From contig NC_015564.1 of NCBI RefSeq assembly GCF_000214175.1, positions 434,001-498,000 on the forward strand: a DNA stretch of 64,000 bases, in the 5' to 3' direction. Shown one piece after another: positions 48,501-58,700 of this stretch. The DNA is from Hoyosella subflava DQS3-9A1. Its GTDB lineage: Bacteria > Actinomycetota > Actinomycetes > Mycobacteriales > Mycobacteriaceae. Each line of letters starts with the position of its first letter. The first letter of the stretch is position 1. The notes beneath the pieces were generated by a model that searched no databases, was not told where the DNA came from, and saw only the letters and a list, made by a program, of their open reading frames with translations. The translations under genes and the position numbers were made by a program.

Positions 48501-50877
48501 TGGCGCGCTGCAGGCGGCAGTCAATGATGTCGTCGCGCGGCATGAGTCGCTGCGCACGATGTTCCCCGATTCAGCGAACGGACCGGGACAGGTCATCCTA
48601 GGTGCGAGCGAAGTGACGATTGACCTGACTCCGCGAGCCGTCACCGAGTCAGAGGTCGTTGAACACGTCACGAGCTTCGCTGGCCGAGGCTTCGACGTCA
48701 CAAGGGAAGTCCCGCTCCGAGGTGCTCTCTTCGAACTGTCCGAGCAAGAACACATCCTCGCGATCATCGTGCACCACATCATCGGTGACGGTGAGTCCAT
48801 GTCGCCGATGGCGCGCGACGTCATGATCGCGTACACGGCCCGCGCAGCAGGTGAAGTCCCCGCGTGGCCACCGCTCGAGGTGCAGTACGCGGACTTCGCG
48901 CTGTGGCAGCGAGAGGTGCTGGGCGACCCTGGCGATCCGGAGTCGCTGGCATCGCGCCAGATTCGCTACTGGCAGGAGGCTCTCGCAGACCTGCCTGAGC
49001 TTCTCGACCTTCCGACCGACCGGGCCCGGCCAGCGGTCGCAGGGACAGAAGCAGGCCATGTCACCGTCGAACTCAGCGCGGCTGAACACAGCGGGCTGGT
49101 AAGCCTCGCTGATCGGCACAGCGGATCGATGTTCATGGTGTTGCACGCCGCTCTCGCCGTAGTGCTCTCACGCGTGAGTGGCGCGCGAGATATCGCGATC
49201 GGCACGCCCGTGGCCGGACGGGGCGAGGCTGCGCTTGACAACCTCATAGGAATGTTCGTCAACACGCTGGTCCTTCGAACACAGGTGGACAGCGCCGCCG
49301 CGTTCAGCGAGCTTATGCAGCACGTTCGGCAGGTCGACCTGGGCGCATATGAGCATGCTGACGTGCCTTTCGAGCAACTCGTGGAGGTACTCAAGCCACA
49401 GCGGTCGACCGCGCACGCTCCCCTTGTACAGGTCATTTTGTCGCTGCTGAACCCCCAACAGCGCAAGGTTGAACTTTCCGGGCTCACCGTGGAGCCCCTC
49501 GAAGGCGACGAGTCGGCAAAGTTCGATTTGCTGCTTGGCGTGGAACAGCATTTCACTGACGACGGCCGGCCCGCAGGCCTGACCGCGCGCTTCGTCTACC
49601 GGACGGATATTTTTGACGGTTCGTCGATTGAGCGGCTCGGGCGCCGACTCGAACGGGTCGTGCAGGCGGTGTCAGCCAACCCTGACGCCATCGTTGGCGA
49701 TATCGACATCGCTGACGAAACCGAGTCTGGATCCATTGTTCGTGGCGGAGCGCAACACGCGGCATCTGGTGGAGCAGCCGAGACTGGTGTCCTCACCGGT
49801 GCGGAAGCGCCTCCAGCTGAGACGGTCGCGCAGATACTGTCTGCGGCAGCTGAAGCGAATCCAGGTGGAACGGCCGTTCTGACGGATGCGAAGCCACTTT
49901 CGTACATGAATCTGGATAAGCGGTCTTCGCGGCTCGCGCGTCTGCTCATACGACAGGGCGCAGGGCCAGAAGACTCGGTGGCCGTCGTCATGCCGCCATC
50001 GATCGAAGCGGTCGTCGCTCAATGGGCTGTGGCGAAAACCGGCGCCGCCCTAGTGCTTCTTGATCCGCGCGGCGTGGAGGATCAGGTGGTGGCTACGGCA
50101 CTGTCAGCATCTGGGACGCGTATCGGAGTGACGATGAGCGCGTTCAGCGGCAGCCTTCCGTCCGCCGCCACGTGGATGTCCCTCGACGACGACGAAGTCA
50201 AGGCACAGCTGAAGACCCTGTCCCCGGCCCCAGTGTCGTTCTACGACAGGCTGGGCCAGGTGCGGCTGGACAACACTGCCTATATCGCGTTCTCGGGCGA
50301 AAGTGAGGATCTGCACGCGGTAGCGGTGACTCACCGCGCCATCGCGGGTGCCGTGGCTGCGTTGCGAGACCGGCTCGATGTGACAACCGAGACACCAGTG
50401 CGGCTGGCAGACTTCAGTGACGTCCACGAATCGGTGTTGCGACTTGTCCTCGCCGCGACCGAATCGTCTGCCCTTGATATGGGGGAACGGGAAGCCGAAG
50501 CGGGCATGCTGTGGCGGCACGCCACCCTGGATGCATCGCTCCCCGCCGCCGATGTGCGCGTAGTGGGTGCTCCGGAGGCGCCTGGAGCTACCATCGCCAA
50601 CGGCGCGCCAGCACTCGGCGACCCAGTGCCGGGATCGAAGGTGCTGGTACTCGATGACACGCTCCAGCCTGTTGCCGAAGGTGGTGAAGGCGAGCTTTAT
50701 CTCGCTGGAGATGCTGTTGGCCGCGGTTACGTCCGGGCCACCGCGCTGACCGCTTCTCGTTTTGTCCCCGACCCAACCAACGGCGAGGGCGAACGGATGT
50801 ACCGGACCGGGATTCGTGTGCGCTGGGGAGCGCAGGGCGCTGTCGAGTATCTGGCAGATGCGAGCGGTCGTTTGTGA
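30595..50877 (+). CDS. Giant non-ribosomal peptide synthetase (NRPS1), six C domains
   Basis: 6760 aa. Reading order: C-A-T-E | C-A-T | C-(relic)-A-T | C-A-T | C-A-T | C-(degenerate A). Each complete A domain has the TSGSTG.PK loop, RTGD and a C-terminal GK(L/I)DR; carrier serines are Ser1015 (GGDSI), 2558, 3746, 4804 and 5874. All six C domains keep HHxxxDG; the one after the E domain is of the [10 protein letters not shown] type expected to accept a D-residue. Starting with a C domain suggests an acyl or externally loaded starter. No thioesterase, methylation or cyclisation domain is seen. The GTG start at 30595 follows GGAGA. NRPS2 begins 116 nt downstream and continues the line. The product is unknown; base composition resembles the neighbours, so there is no sign of recent transfer. 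Confidence 0.95.
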   Translation: MSPSDVPEIDRAEEQPVGDSSFPLSSAQYSIWMAQQLDPETPVTIAQYVEIHGEVDHELLTRAAMQAGRETGSGYIRIVESGGAPVQMVDRSIDDSITFLDLSGAKDAVSRARKWMRDEYSSPIDISRDRLAVSSLIKVGRGRYFWYQRIHHVAVDGFGAMNALTRVSEIYSALVNGDEPPAAPVEGLRAIYESEVAYRQSPRFERDREFWRAYTEGLPDRVSLAQRSAPAGKQSLVASSSVGEATERLLEKSAQRYNGSWSPATIAAFGAYLARVTGNDEVVLSLPVSARVTKTMRRSGGMVSNVVPLRIAATPDQTPKQLTDLVQSQIFSALRHQRFRYENIRRDMGSVSADREFFGPTINIMMFQPELRFGDVTGEIHILSTGPVEDLSVNLYPSSGPERIHIDFEANPGRYSRVELERHHARFRTYLQRFLELGESESIRSISILGQDERESVLGWARGPRTPLVPELRSLSGAVRARIEAAPGDIAVVSTAGSLTYGELGKSADALAAKLSARGVGRESVVALAVPRSREWVVGMLAAWQVGASYAPVDPAFPADRLEAVLTDTNAAVVVSLPGWEHAGSVPPGALIECDLVSLSRENAQPPTEPADPWLEAGAGARTAYVISTSGSTGRPKPTVVPMAGVANTVAWYCDDVKLTPGEGVLVASSPGFDLTQKNVWAALASGAHIVLAQDGFDPSEILPAISEHAVTLTNMSPSAFEALVESDTAGVLKKMRTVFLGGEAIRPRPLESLLRAGVRIVNSYGPTEASDVVSFAEMSLKDLQSVPIGHAIPNIELYVLDRSLAPVPVGVAGELYVGGVGVGRGYGGLPELTSNRYVASPFGVPGERMYRTGDLVRWRDDGELEYIGRTDFQVKLRGFRIELGEVELALLSHQDVAQAAAVVHRGNGTPDRLVGYVVGAANNVDETSVLSSISEFLPSYMVPSALVVLDEFPLTPSGKIDRKVLPVPDFGSMVSSSREPANETERILAQIFADTLGLPTIGLDDSFFALGGDSIMSIHVVSQAKAAGIIISPRDIFERRTVSALALVARAADTADSAAVLAELDGGGTGEMALTPVMEWMVERGGDYRQYSQAALLTLPPRITEDGIGRTLQAVIDHHDLLRARIDGHTLVVPEPGTVDANALLTRVKVSETPGTAEFQDIVSNQLVAAADQLDPVNGVMLRAIWFDTGAGSPGRILLVIHHVAIDGVSWRIIVPDLASAWAQISSGREPELAPVGTSFRRWSHGLVEESGAREDEFGIWESMLTGTEPVLGARQFDPARDINATLDRLTLEIDPAITDVLLTRVPEVIRGGVDDGLIASLVLALGKWRDAQTPLIGLEGHGREEGAVPGADLTRTMGWFTTVAPIRFDTTDCDIADAMAGGASAGVLLKAVKEQLRAVPDRGIGYGMLRYLHSEGAERLGSAAQPQVMFNYLGRFVTSEIPEELRDLGWMPSDDADELMFTFAPDMAASGVLDITAMIAPTAAGQVLKIVLLYPSELLTSDEAAEFAEIWRDSLAAIGRYAEDPQAGGLTPSDVPLVAVDQRTISALETQFHQVTDIWPLSPLQAGMLFHAVLAEDSVDAYMVQLVLNVKGTIDQDRLRRAVNGVLARYPNLRVAFATNNVGDPIQVVLGEAEATVTLRDLTADGELRGSAIDAAVDQALAEDRAARFDMARAPLVRVTILVVAPGEYRLVLTNHHILMDGWSTPLYLRDLIGLYLFDGDSSQLPAVRSYKDYLEWVGQQDAQVSLQVWRDALAGVEEPSTLIPLERARRHEAPPQEISHQFSPEFSQQISHVARELGVTVNTVIQAAWGIVLATESARDDIVFGATVSGRPPQLDGVEDMIGLFINTLPVRVRLEPTETFAELLTRLQTEQAGLLEHHYVQLADIQRAAGQGAIFDTLTVFESYPVDRAGLGEDNDIAGMRITGVTGLDAAHYPVTVIAHAEPALQLIIKYFPDLLDGSRMRAVLDRLVRTVSAIAEAPGSRYGGYDVLTAQEHSQLAPVVGPAGIEPRPLPEIFSEAAAAAADNIAVVDRDRSLTYRELDARSSQLARLLIDRGVKAEDFVALGMARSQESILSVWAVAKSGGAFVPIDPDYPVERIEHMLTDSGARVGLTVSSQVSHLPDTVDWIVVDDPAFGAELTRYSAEPVTDAHRLQPIRPRNTAYMIYTSGSTGVPKGVVVTHTGLANFAAEQRERYSVAHDSRVLHFSSPSFDASVLEYLLAFGTGATMVIVPPGTYGGEELAAVISEEKATHAFITPAALASVDPEGLDTFQHVVAGGEAVPADLVARWAPGRRMYNGYGPTETTIMVMISDPMSPGQKTVTIGPPIRGTEALVLDSRLRPVPLGVPGELYVSGLGAARGYHARPGLTSERFVANPFGVPGDRLYRTGDLVRWTTDGPSGGLEIEYLGRTDFQVKVRGFRIELGEIDAVLSTYATVDFAVTIGHTGANNITRLVSYVKPVAGATIDTAALSEHLAESLPSHMVPSGIIVLDEIPLTVNGKLDRRRLPEPDFASAEEAYVAPRTPAEIAISEVFADVLGLDRVGVHDSFFDLGGNSLTATKVTARTNDAIGCRLGVREVFERPTVAELAERAVALLAGAGDAQRPALTPAPRPDRIPVSLAQQGMWFINQFDPTSAVYNIAFALDMRGALDVAALQSAMGDVLARHEALRTIFPADTEGPYQLILTPDQVAADIPVRRVKASDVDAASADFATRGFDVTKDLPIRVMLFDLDKSRHVLAVVMHHIAADGASMAPLAADLMVAYAAHTGGSAPEWESLEIQYADYALWQRAVLGAETDPSSVLSRQLAYWSHTLAGAPGLLPLPTDHPRPPEQSLQGDTVSFQLNADLHRQIEEIARRSNATVFMVTHAAFAALLARLSGTTDIAIGTPIAGRGEASLDQLAGMFVNTLVLRTHVEPEATFAELVSQSRETDLAAFQNADVPFERVVREVGAERAADHSPLFQVMLAFQNTDPVKFDIAGLEVVADAIDVNTAKFDILMTLEEIRGEDGSAAGIKALITYATDLFNRATIEQYADRYTRLLESACSDVSIAIGDVNILSEHEQNLFTNRHASMGGLERRLETAAHEKPDAVAFTVEDRAITYSEVITRAHDIGTRLGDQRVRREGHYALALLTYAAGAASEPAAMQLMDRLLPVLDAVAGDAELALGTIGAANLLPQIGAGTQDAAGWNDTAHWVPETTLVSLFEEQAAKTPDSIALVYRKREVTYAELDGWANQVARKLIERGVGPESRVALVARRSLEMVVGMYAIVKAGGAYVPVDPDHPADRIAWVLESADPVCVVTTSRDRVAMQGAVESLEIDRLDLSAFSSAPVTDEDRGAPIRTDNTAYVIYTSGSTGRPKGVAVSHRAIVNRLLWMQAEYRLTERDVVLQKTPFTFDVSVWEFFWPLELGARLVIALPDGHRDPAYLCDLIGAQGVTVLHFVPSMLAVFVASAAEGGRKEQLETLRLVFASGEALAPPAAEALTRLTSAELHNLYGPTEAAVDVTYHQYTAEDTVTVPIGAPVWNTQVYVLDSRLRLVPIGVQGELYLAGIQLARGYVGRPDLSADRFVANPFGEAGERMYRTGDLVRWTVNGELEYIGRTDFQVKLRGLRIELGEIEAVLRANEGVDQTVVTLYHDPSGGEQLVGYLTTEPDASVDLDAIKREAAKQLPDYMIPRTLMVLDELPLNINGKLDRKALPAPDLGGSAKTFVAPSGPVEEIVAGIFAEVTSFDRISVNESFFDLGGNSLSATLVTARINDALGAELTLRDLFESPTVAGLSAMLEHEGSRITSRPKLVPGDRPDRLPLSLAQQRMWFLNRFDTASAVYNMPLVLRLTGKLYVSALQEAILDVIGRHESLRTVFPATDEGPVQVVLPASKVGIDISPVDIAETELHRELFALASVGFDVTAEAPVRAALLRTAPDQYTLLLVVHHIAADGASLKPLATDLVGAYVARANGDAPAWEPLQVQYADFALWQRELLGDENDPESLAGRQIEFWKETLAGVPELLELPTDRPRPARQSQRGATMSFAIDAELQRDLQHLARSNRATLFMVMHAAYAVLLARLSGTEDVTIGTPIAGRGERALDPLVGMFVNTLVLRTPIEGSESFTDLLSSVRDRDLAAFTHADVPFEQLVDVLKPHRSTAHAPLFQVVLAFQNTEPIAFELDGIAAEFQTVDVHTTKFDLMLDLAEKWDDTGEPAGIEGHFVYATDLFDADTIDSFARRFVQLLQHFVAAPDHSVGDAVLIDYAEHAALVPVAGESAAALQTLPEIFSAAAAADPQRTAVISGNTTLTYAELDARSSQLARMLLARGVTADSVVALAMPRSEDLVIAVWAAAKAGAAFLPVDPSYPEDRIAHMVSDSAAAIGVAHSSDVSQLPGSIEWLAIGSEALSEKLAAYSTETLTDSERGFPIRPDAAAYMIYTSGSTGLPKGVVVTHSGLSSVVHEQIDRFALDSQSRVLQFASPSFDASVFELLMAFGSAATLVVVEGGREAAGAVGAVLRDHHVTHAVITPSVLASLDRSDVTDIRTLLVAGEACPPELVTEFAPGRTMLNLYGPTEATIWSTSSAPMAAGQAIDIGRPVRGTDVVVLDSRLHPVPVGVAGELYLSGVALARGYHRRAGTTSDRFVANPFSGNGERLYRTGDLVRWNKNGDLEYLGRTDFQVKIRGLRIELGEIEAALARHESIDQAVAAVHHDANTGDVLVAYIVGSAGAVDVPAVKAALAEQLPPHMVPQVFMQLEAMPLTANGKIDRQAMPEPDVVGAALVEFRAPSSPVEEIIAGIFGEITGRDRVGADDDFFDIGGNSLSATRVAARVSEATGRTIGVRELFEAPTVAQLAVVVETSDESKHARPPLVPQPRTAPAPLSLAQSRMWFINQLDTESAAYNIPLMLRLNGTVDVSALQASVLDVIARHDVLRTMYPETADGPVQQVVAAREVPLDLTPQPVGDETGLAEAIRKVAQRGFDVTAAPPIRAGLYQLTDDEYVLVIVVHHIAADGESMRPLARDVMVAYSAHADGQDVSWDPLKVQYGDFAIWQRELLGDENDPESLASQQLEYWKSTLAGLPELVELPTDRPRPAVASMRGATYEYRIDAELHTKFVQLARNSNVTTFMAVHAALAVLMSRMSGTTDIPLGTPVAGRGERALDDVVGMFVNTLVLRTEVDPGLSFAELLAQVREADLGAFTHVDVPFERLVEILNPVRTQAHAPLFQVMLSLQDDASPTVELPGMTVSPIEISTNSSKFDISFGVLQDWDDTGAPAGMTLSLTYATDLFDESSIARFAQRFERVVQRVVEGPDVEVSDIGVMSAAEHTQVLLEWNSWEDVLLVPMRDVITQFEMQTAQTPGSVAVVAGDEEVTYAEFNARVNQLARYLVEQGVQAESRVAVMLNRSVDLLAAIYAILKAGGAYVPIDPEYPADRIQHMLSTADPQLIIVSTETAGPSTDARCPKVVIDSLDVSAYSAQSLTSADVHAKIHGGNTAYILFTSGSTGRPKGIEVSRDSLAYSLAWHQHDFPIGIDDAVLQKTSVTFDPSVAELFWPLQTGARLVFAKPGGHRDPEYLAEVIADKKITVTHFVPSMLEAYLSVTDGAGLRNLRTVFSGGEALSAALARRFSRACDGGLYNAYGPAEATIRTHTYLWNNQTSGANSVPIGRGVPGTQVLVLDQSLKAVPIGVAGELYVAGPLLARGYAHRPDLTADRFVADPFGAPGERMYRTGDLVRWLPDGSLEYLGRTDFQVKLRGQRIELGEIEAALRDHVSVTGAVVVLRKDPRLGDQLIGYVTARPDSEVDGGDIRSALADRLPDYMVPAAVVVLAEFPLSANGKLDRRALPDPVFDFGPRTYIAPRNPIEEIIADVYAEVLGAEHVSTDISFFDLGGSSLAAMKAIARISSGLGVRVRVQDLFDAPSVAALAERVEHAQSHAGAVRPLAPADPRPDYIPLSLAQQRMWLLNRIDPGSAAYNMPLVLRLSGQLNAGALQAAVNDVVARHESLRTMFPDSANGPGQVILGASEVTIDLTPRAVTESEVVEHVTSFAGRGFDVTREVPLRGALFELSEQEHILAIIVHHIIGDGESMSPMARDVMIAYTARAAGEVPAWPPLEVQYADFALWQREVLGDPGDPESLASRQIRYWQEALADLPELLDLPTDRARPAVAGTEAGHVTVELSAAEHSGLVSLADRHSGSMFMVLHAALAVVLSRVSGARDIAIGTPVAGRGEAALDNLIGMFVNTLVLRTQVDSAAAFSELMQHVRQVDLGAYEHADVPFEQLVEVLKPQRSTAHAPLVQVILSLLNPQQRKVELSGLTVEPLEGDESAKFDLLLGVEQHFTDDGRPAGLTARFVYRTDIFDGSSIERLGRRLERVVQAVSANPDAIVGDIDIADETESGSIVRGGAQHAASGGAAETGVLTGAEAPPAETVAQILSAAAEANPGGTAVLTDAKPLSYMNLDKRSSRLARLLIRQGAGPEDSVAVVMPPSIEAVVAQWAVAKTGAALVLLDPRGVEDQVVATALSASGTRIGVTMSAFSGSLPSAATWMSLDDDEVKAQLKTLSPAPVSFYDRLGQVRLDNTAYIAFSGESEDLHAVAVTHRAIAGAVAALRDRLDVTTETPVRLADFSDVHESVLRLVLAATESSALDMGEREAEAGMLWRHATLDASLPAADVRVVGAPEAPGATIANGAPALGDPVPGSKVLVLDDTLQPVAEGGEGELYLAGDAVGRGYVRATALTASRFVPDPTNGEGERMYRTGIRVRWGAQGAVEYLADASGRL
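30646..35217 (+). other. NRPS1 module 1: C-A-T-E
   Basis: C (residues about 18-465, HHVAVDG at 151-157), A (478-970), T (Ser1015 in LGGDSI), E (1072-1525, [10 protein letters not shown] at 1203). By alignment to the GrsA pocket the nine variable A residues read D-L-K-N-F-G-S-D-V. I do not recognise a substrate; the Lys/Asn/Asp suggest a polar side chain. The E domain predicts a D-residue at position 1. Confidence 0.8.
35218..38409 (+). other. NRPS1 module 2: C-A-T
   Basis: C domain with HHILMDGWS (residues 1698-1706), the type found after E domains and accepting a D-configured donor. A domain about 2015-2520, pocket D-A-L-F-V-G-G-I-M, hydrophobic substrate likely. T domain Ser2558. Confidence 0.8.
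38410..41949 (+). other. NRPS1 module 3: C-(relic)-A-T, predicted serine
   Basis: C domain with HHIAADG at 2745. About 120 extra residues lie between C and A (separate entry). The A pocket reads D-V-W-H-F-S-L-V-D, the well-known serine code. T domain Ser3746. Confidence 0.85.
39799..40158 (+). other. Relic of a deleted NRPS module inside module 3
   Basis: Residues about 3069-3188 between the C and A domains. The first 45 resemble the start of an A domain ([17 protein letters not shown], then [14 protein letters not shown]). The rest resembles the end of a C domain ([11 protein letters not shown], then [20 protein letters not shown]), after which a new normal A domain begins. The simplest reading is an in-frame deletion that fused an early A to a late C, removing about one module. 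Confidence 0.7.
41950..45129 (+). other. NRPS1 module 4: C-A-T
   Basis: C domain HHIAADG at 3931; A domain with [11 protein letters not shown] at 4291 and [10 protein letters not shown] at 4422; pocket D-A-F-V-L-A-L-I-W, hydrophobic but no substrate recognised. T domain Ser4804 in DIGGNSL. Confidence 0.78.
45130..48348 (+). other. NRPS1 module 5: C-A-T
   Basis: C domain HHIAADG at 4990; A domain with [11 protein letters not shown] at 5354 and [10 protein letters not shown] at 5482. The normally invariant YGPTE reads YGPAE here. Pocket D-P-A-H-F-G-A-I-R, not recognised. T domain Ser5874 in LGGSSL. Confidence 0.78.
48349..50877 (+). other. NRPS1 module 6, first half: C plus degenerate A
   Basis: C domain with an intact HHIIGDG (6060-6066), then an A-like segment from about residue 6405 (nt 49807) to the stop. 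The A-like part keeps [10 protein letters not shown] but lacks TSGSTG.PKG (it reads [11 protein letters not shown]) and YGPTE, and ends at [11 protein letters not shown], just before the hinge to the small A subdomain. No carrier domain follows. It is most similar to the first A domain of NRPS2. Confidence 0.8.
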
Positions 50878-50993
50878 CCCTGCCTGGTTGATCAGAGTAC
50901 GAAACGTGCGCCGGTTCAGTGAATACGATGTAACAAACGCTGACGGCGGTCCGGTATCCCTGTGGTGCCGTCTATGTGAGATGGGAAGGTTCG

Positions 50994-52763
50994 ATGAGCG
51001 CTGGCCCGAATGTGCGTGTGCAGTTGCTTCCGCAGCTGATGGCGGCGGCGGTAGAGGCCAACCCGACAGGTGCCGCGCTCATCATGGGGGAGAAGACTGT
51101 CTCGTACGCGGCGCTGGATAAGCGCTCGTCGCGGCTCGCGAGGTTCCTGATTTCGCGAGGTGTCGGTCCCGAATCCTTCGTTGTCATCGGCTTGCCCCGG
51201 TCTATTGAGTCGATCGTCGCGCTGTGGGCGATCGCGAAAAGCGGCGCCGCTTTCGTGCCGGTTGATCCTTCAGCACCCGAGGGCCGTATCGCGCATATCG
51301 TTTCCGATTCAGGGGCGCGCTTCGGTATCACAACGACCGAGACACGGCCAGCATTGCCGGGTTCAGTGACATGGATCGAACTCGACGATGAGGCTGTCAA
51401 AGCCGAGCTCAAGACGCATCCGCCGACGCCCATCTCTTACCTGGATCGCCTCGGGATGCTGCGTCCGGAGAACCCCGCCTACATGATCTACACGTCGGGC
51501 TCGACGGGCCTGCCGAAGGGCGTCGTTGTCACGCATCTCGGGCTATCACTACTCGCGGCAGAACAGCGCGAACGGTTCAGGATCGATGCGCAGTCGCGGT
51601 CCCTGCATTTCGCCTCGACGATTTTCGATGCGTCCATTCTCGAACTGCTGCTCGCGATTCCGGCGGGGGCGACGATGGTGATCGCACCCAGCGACGTCTA
51701 CGGAGGCCAGGAACTCGCGAATTTCATACGTGAGCATGCGCTTACGCATGCTTTCGTGACGCCAGCTGCGCTGGAAACGGTCGATCCGGCTGGGATCACG
51801 GAACTCCGGGTGATCATCGTCGGGGGTGAGACGTGCCCGCCAGAACTCGTCGCGCAATGGGCGCCGGGCCGTGAGTTCTACAACGGCTACGGCCCCACCG
51901 AAACGACTGTGATCGCTACCTACGCCGGGCCGATGCAGCCAGCGGAGAAAGTCACGATCGGGGCGCCGATCAGGGGCACAACCGCGATGGTGCTTGATTC
52001 CAGGCTAAAGCCGGTCCCCTCGGGGACCACCGGCGAGCTCTATATCGCTGGACCTGGTGTGTCCCGCGGTTACCACGCGCGAAACTCGCTGACAGCGGAC
52101 AGGTTCGTCGCAAATCCGTTCGGGAAGCCCGGCGAAAGAATGTACCGCACAGGCGATCTAGTGCGGTGGACGAGCGATAAGCAGCTCGATTACATTGGCC
52201 GCTCCGACTTCCAGGTCAAGGTGCGTGGTTACCGCATCGAACTCGGTGAGATCGATGCATCGCTGCGTTCGCATTCCGATGTGCGGTTTGCGATCACGCT
52301 GGCCCACAAATCACCAGCGGGCGAGAACATCCTGGTGGCGTACATCCAGCAGAATGAGGGTGCGACGGCCGACACGGACGAGTTGCTGGGCCACGCGAGC
52401 AAGAGCCTTCCGGGCTACATGGTGCCTAGTGTTGTTGTACCGATCGACGAGGTGCCACTCACGCCGCAAGGCAAGGTGGACCGGCGCGCGCTACCGGTCC
52501 CTGACCTGTCTGGGGGCGAGCGCGAATACGTCGCGCCGGAGAATGCGGTTGAAGAACAGATCGCCGCGATCTTCGCGGAGGTACTCGGGCTCGAGCGGGT
52601 CAGTACGCAGGAGTCGTTCTTCGAACTCGGCGGCAACTCATTGATGGCGACCCGGGTGATCGCGCGCGTGAACGAGTCGATGGGCACGGACATCATTGTT
52701 CGCCAGCTCTTCGAAACCCCGACGATCGCGGCGCTCGCCGAACTCATTGACGTTCCTGAACAT
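50994..52763 (+). other. NRPS2 module 6, second half: A-T
   Basis: Complete A domain ([10 protein letters not shown] at 167-176) with pocket D-A-L-F-I-G-G-V-I, close to that of module 2, so a similar hydrophobic residue is expected. T domain Ser549 in LGGNSL. It lacks its own C domain. Confidence 0.8.
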
Positions 52764-55700
52764 CAGATCACCCAGCGGGTGCCGCTCACAGCGCGGCCAC
52801 GACCCGAGACCATCCCTCTCTCCCTCGCGCAGCAACGCATGTGGTTTATCAACCAGTTCGAGCCGGAGTCCGCTGCTTACAACATTCCGCTTGCGCTGCG
52901 CCTCACAGGGTCCGTGAACGCTGATGCGATGCGCCAGGCCTTCGCGGATGTGATTGAGCGGCACGAGTCGCTGCGCACTATCTACCCGGGCACTGCTGAC
53001 GGCCCTGTGCAGCGCATCCTCCCCGCTGCCGAAGCCGATGTCACGCTCAACGTGATCGCAGCGGAGAGTGAAGCAGATGCGACCGCCAAAGCTGCGGCAT
53101 TCGGTACGCGAGGTTTCGACGTCAGTGTTGAACTGCCTATTCGGGGTGCACTTCTCGCGCTTTCCGGAAATGAGCACATCCTTGTCGTGGTGATGCACCA
53201 CGTCGCGGCGGACGGCAGCTCGCTCGTTCCGCTGGCCAAGGACGTAATCACGGCGTACGTGGCCCGAATCTCGGGCACCGACCCGGGCTGGGGCCCGCTC
53301 GAAATCCAGTACGCAGACTACGCTCTATGGCAGCGTGAGGTTCTGGGCGATGAGGGCGATCCGGCTTCGCTGGCGGCCCGGCAACTGGCGTACTGGCAGA
53401 AGCAGCTTGCAGATCAGCCTGACTTGCTGGAACTCCCCACTGACAAGCCTCGTCCAGCCTCGCAAACACTGCACGGCGGCAAGGTGTTGTTTGACATCGG
53501 TCCGGACTTGCACGCAAAGCTCGCGCGCGTCGCGAGCCAGAACAGTGCGACCGTCTTCATGGCGCTGCACAGCGCGTTTGCCGTACTTCTTGCGCGTTTG
53601 ACTGGCACAGGCGATGTTTCAGTGGGCACCCCAATCGCAGGCCGGGGGAGCAGGGCGCTTGACGACCTCATCGGCATGTTCGTCAACACGCTGGTGCTGC
53701 GCACTAGGGTGAGCGACGAGGCCACATTTTCCGAGTTGCTGCGCGAAACCCGCGACACCGACCTGGAGGCGTTCGCACACGCGGACGTTCCGTTTGAACA
53801 GCTGGTCGAGGTCATCAACCCGACACGGTCCACCGCGTATGCACCGCTCGCGCAAGTCGGCTTCTCCTACCAGAACCTCGAGAAGCCATCGTTCGAACTG
53901 CCGGGTCTGACAATCGAGCCGCTTGGTGTGGATACCGAAGTGGCACAGTACGACCTGCACCTGCACGCCAGCGAGAACCTGGACGAGATGGGCCAGCCGG
54001 CAGGCCTGAACGCGGGTTTCACCTACGCGCTCGACCTATTCGAGCATGACACGGTGCGTGAGTTCGCGAACCGCCTGCTCAAGGTTGTGGAAGCAATCGT
54101 CGACAATCCGGATGTCCCAGTTCTCGAGGTGGACATTCTGTCTGCAGCGGAGCGAAACTATGTGCTTCGTGAACTCACCGCCACGTCGGGCCACGAGCCA
54201 GAAGGCGTGCTCACCGACTTTCTCGATGCACGAGTCGCGGAGAGCTCTGACGCAGTTGCACTCGAATTCGCAGGTGCGGCACTCACATACGGTGAGTTCG
54301 ATGCTCGCGTAAATCAGCTGGCCCGAAAGCTCATCGCCGAGGGTGTCGGACCCGATGTCGTCGTAGGGCTTGCGGCTCGTCGTTCTTTCGAACTGCTCGT
54401 GGGCATGTACGCGATCGTCAAGGCTGGCGGGGCATACCTGCCTATCGACCCTGAGCACCCCGCTGATCGCACCGCCTACGTCGTCGAGTCAGGACGGCCG
54501 CTGTTCGTGCTGTCAGTCGCAGGCGAAGAGGTGACGCTTCCCGCTGGGGTACGCCGGCTCGACATCGATGCTCTTGATCTGGAGCAGTTCAGTGCATCGC
54601 CCATCACCCAGGTAGATCGCCGTGAACCGCTTAGTTCGTCGAACCTCGCGTACGTCATCTACACGTCCGGCTCGACTGGGCGTCCGAAAGGGGTTGCACT
54701 GCCGCACAAAGCGGTAGTCAACCAGATTGCCTGGAAGCAGACCGCGTATCCGCTGAGTCGAGACGACGCGCTCGTTCTCAAAACGCCAGCAACATTTGAC
54801 CTTTCGGTCTGGGAGTTCTGGTGGCCGCTGGCGTCCGGTGCGCGGCTTGTTATTGCTGACCCGGACGGACATCGTGATCCGGCGTATCTCGGTCGGTTGA
54901 TGAGCGAGCGCAAAGCCACCGTGGCCCATTTCGTGCCCTCTCTGCTGGACACATTTGTTGCAGTGAACGGTGACGAGGGCGTCCGCGCGATCGACTCGCT
55001 GCGCTACGTCCTGTGCATCGGCGAGGCGCTGCCAGCTGCGCTGGTCCACAAGTGGACAACGACCGCTGACGTCCCGATTGAGAACCTGTACGGCCCGACG
55101 GAAGCTGCGGTTTCGATCACGTCCTATCGCTGTACCGGTGACGAACAGGGTGCGGTGCCGATCGGCGCGCCAGAAACAAACAGCCAGGTGTACGTCCTTG
55201 ATCGGCGTCTCAGCCCAGTTCCCCCCGGTGTTGCTGGTGAGCTTTATCTTGCGGGCACCCAGCTTGCCCGTGGGTATTACGGTCGGCCCGACCTCACCGC
55301 TGAACGATTTATCGCAAACCCCTTCAGCGGGCGTGGAGAGCGTCTCTACCGCACCGGTGACCTCGCCCGATGGAATCGGGAAGGACACCTCGAATATGTT
55401 GGGCGCTCCGACTTCCAGGTGAAGGTCCGTGGCTTCCGTATTGAACTCGGTGAGATCGAGAACGCGCTCGCCCGCCTCGAATCGGTGGCCCAGGCGGCCG
55501 TCATTGTGCACTCCGATGCGCCGACCGGAGATCAGATCGTTGGCTACGTCGTAGCCCGCGGAGATTTCGACACAGGCAGTGCAAAGGCTCAGCTAGGCCG
55601 GGACCTGCCTGCATACATGGTTCCGTCGCTATTCGTGCAACTCGATGAGATGCCGCTGAACGCGAACGGCAAACTCGATCGGAAGGCTCTGCCAGCTCCA

Positions 55701-58700
55701 GAGATCGGGGCGGCGACAGGCGAGTTCGTGGCACCGCGCGACCCGGTAGAAGAGATCATCGCCGGGGTTTACTGCGAGGTTCTTGGGCTGCCCGAAGCGA
55801 GCGTCACCGCGGGATTCTTTGATCTCGGTGGAAACTCATTGCTCGGAACGCGAGTGATCGCGCGCATCAACTCGGCGCTGCAAGTGAACCTCGGGGTGCG
55901 CGCCCTGTTCGACTATCCGACGATAGCTGCGCTGGCTCAGCATGCGGAGCAATCCGCAGGTACTGCGCCGCGACCCGCCCTCACACGCCGCGAGCGTCCG
56001 GCGGTCGTTCCGCTTTCACTCGCACAGCAGCGCATGTGGTTTATCAACCAGTTCGATACTGCGTCGCCCGCCTACAACATCCCCATGGTGCTTCGGCTTT
56101 CAGGTGACCTCGACATGGACGCGCTGTCGGCGGCGTTCCGTGATGTGCTCGACCGACACGAGTCATTGCGCACCGTGTATCCGGGTGGTGATGAGGGTCC
56201 CCGCCAAGTGGTCCTGCCAATGAGCGAATTCGCGTCCAGTCTGGTTGTCACAGAAGTGGGCGCTGACGAACTGCGGTCCCGAGTTGTTGACTTCGTCAAC
56301 CAGGGCTTCGACGTTTCGGTGGCGCCTCCGATTCGGGCTTCATTGTGGCGTGCAGCACCGGGAGAGCACGTGCTCGCGGTGGTCGTTCACCATATCTCCG
56401 CCGACGGCGCCTCGATCGCGCCCCTCGCGCGCGACATCATGGTGGCGTACAGCGCTCGCACCGCGGGAGAGGAACCCGGCTGGAAGCCGCTTGACGTGCA
56501 ATACGCTGACTTCGCGTTATGGCAGCGCGAGGTCCTTGGTGATGAAGCTGACCCGGACAGCATCGCGGCGCAGCAGCTCGAATACTGGACCCGCACGCTC
56601 GCGGGATTGCCTGACGTGATCGAACTGCCAACTGACCACCCGCGTCCGCCGGTGCAGTCGATGCGGGGCGCGAACTTTGAGTTCGACATCAGTGACGACC
56701 TGGTCAAGGCGCTCACTGTGCTTGCTCAGCAGCAGGGCGTCACGCTCTTCATGGTCGCGCACGGAGCGCTCGCGGTATTGCTGTCCCGCATTTCAAGTAG
56801 TGATGACATCGCGATCGGAACCCCGATCGAAGGTCGCGGTGAAGCGGCCCTCGACGACCTCGTTGGCATGTTCGTGAACACGCTTGTTCTCCGCACACTT
56901 GTCGAGCCGGGCACCTCTTTTGTCGAACTGCTTGAATCCGTCCGGCAGGCGGACCTCGAAGCGTTCATGCACACCGATGTGCCATTCGAGCGACTCGTGG
57001 ACGTGCTCAGCCCTGAGCGCGCAACGTCGCATTCACCACTCTTCCAGGTTGTACTCGCGTTCCAGAACATCGCGCAGGCGCACCTCGAACTCGCTGGCCT
57101 CCGTATCGACGGAATGGCGGATGACTTAGCAGTCTCGAAATTCGACCTGCAGCTCACACTGGCTGAACGTGGCGGGGAGGGTGCCAAAGGTGGCGGCATG
57201 CACGCTGTCTTCACGTATGCCACCGATCTCTTCGACGAGCCGACGGTGAGGGATTTTTCCCAGCGCTTCACGAGAATCCTCGAGGCGATAACGGCAGACC
57301 CGTCAATCGCGGTGGGTGACATCGAACTGCTCGGCACTGACGAACTCGCTGGGCTTACGCCCGCTGCGGGAGCGAAACCACCTGCCGCGCTGCGCTTCGC
57401 GGAGATCATCGAGCACGCCGTCGCACTGAATCCTTCTGGCACGGCTGTAGTCGACGGTGAAAGGTCGGTCACCTATCGCGAGCTCGATGAATACTCGAAC
57501 CGAATCGCCAGGGCGCTTCTTACAACTGGTGTTCGTCGCGGCGACGCGATTGGGCTGGCGATCACGCGCTCGCTCGAGTCGATCGCGGCCACGTGGGCAA
57601 TCGTTAAGACCGGTGCCGCTTTTCTCCCAATCGATCCGAACTACCCGGCCGATCGCATTGAGCATATGGTTGCCGACAGTGGAATCACAGTCGGCCTCAC
57701 GATGACCGCCCACGTCAGTGCTCTGCCGAGTGGAATCCACTGGGCCGCACTCGACGACACTGCGTTCCGGTCGCAGGTGGAGGCCGCATCGGCGCACCCA
57801 GTGCTGGAGATTGAGCACGGTGGGCAGGCTGCTTTGGATCAGCCTGCATACATTATTTACACCTCCGGGTCGACAGGTTTGCCGAAGGGTGTCGTGGTTC
57901 CGCACCGCGGTCTCGCGGCCGTGTCACACGAGCAGCGCGACAGGTTTGGCATCGTGCCGACCTCTCGTGTGCTCTTCTTTGCCTCCCCGAGCTTCGATGC
58001 GTCGATACTTGAACAGTTGATGGCGCTCGGTGCAGGCGCTACGACGGTCATCGCCCAGCCGGGCATCTTCGGTGGCGACGAACTCGCGGAACTGCTCATC
58101 AGCGAACACGTGACGCACGCCTTCGTGACTCCAGCTGCACTCATGTCGGTGAGCCCGGCGGGGATCACCGACCTTGAAATGGTTGCTGTGGGCGGCGAAG
58201 CGTGCCCGCCGGAACTGGTCAGCCGCTGGGCCGGCGACCGGATGATGTTCAACCTCTACGGACCGACTGAAGCCACCGTGTGGTGTCTGGGCAGTCGGCT
58301 TTCCGCCGGTGAACCGATCGATATCGGTGGGCCAATTCAAGGAACCTCCATCGTCGTTCTGGACGCACGGCTGAAGCCCGTTCCCGTGGGTGTTCCGGGA
58401 GAGTTGTACCTGCTTGGCGAAGGTATTGCGCTCGGCTACCACGGCCGCCCTGAACTCACAGCCGACCGTTTCGTGGCCGCGCCGTTCGGCGCGCCCGGAA
58501 CCCGTATGTATCGCACCGGCGATCTTGTTCGCTGGGCCAAAACGGGAACAATCGAGTTCGTTGGCCGTACCGACTTCCAGGTGAAGGTGCGCGGTTTCCG
58601 GATCGAACTGGGCGAGATCGACGCTGCCCTGTCACAGCACGACAATGTTTCCACGTCGGTGACGGTGGGGCACAAGCGCGAATCCGGTCAGACGGTACTC

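Noticed and set aside
50762-51121. Small ORF of 119 codons spanning the NRPS1-NRPS2 gap
   Set aside because: It lies in another frame, overlaps both NRPS genes and has no recognisable domain; it is a frame shadow.
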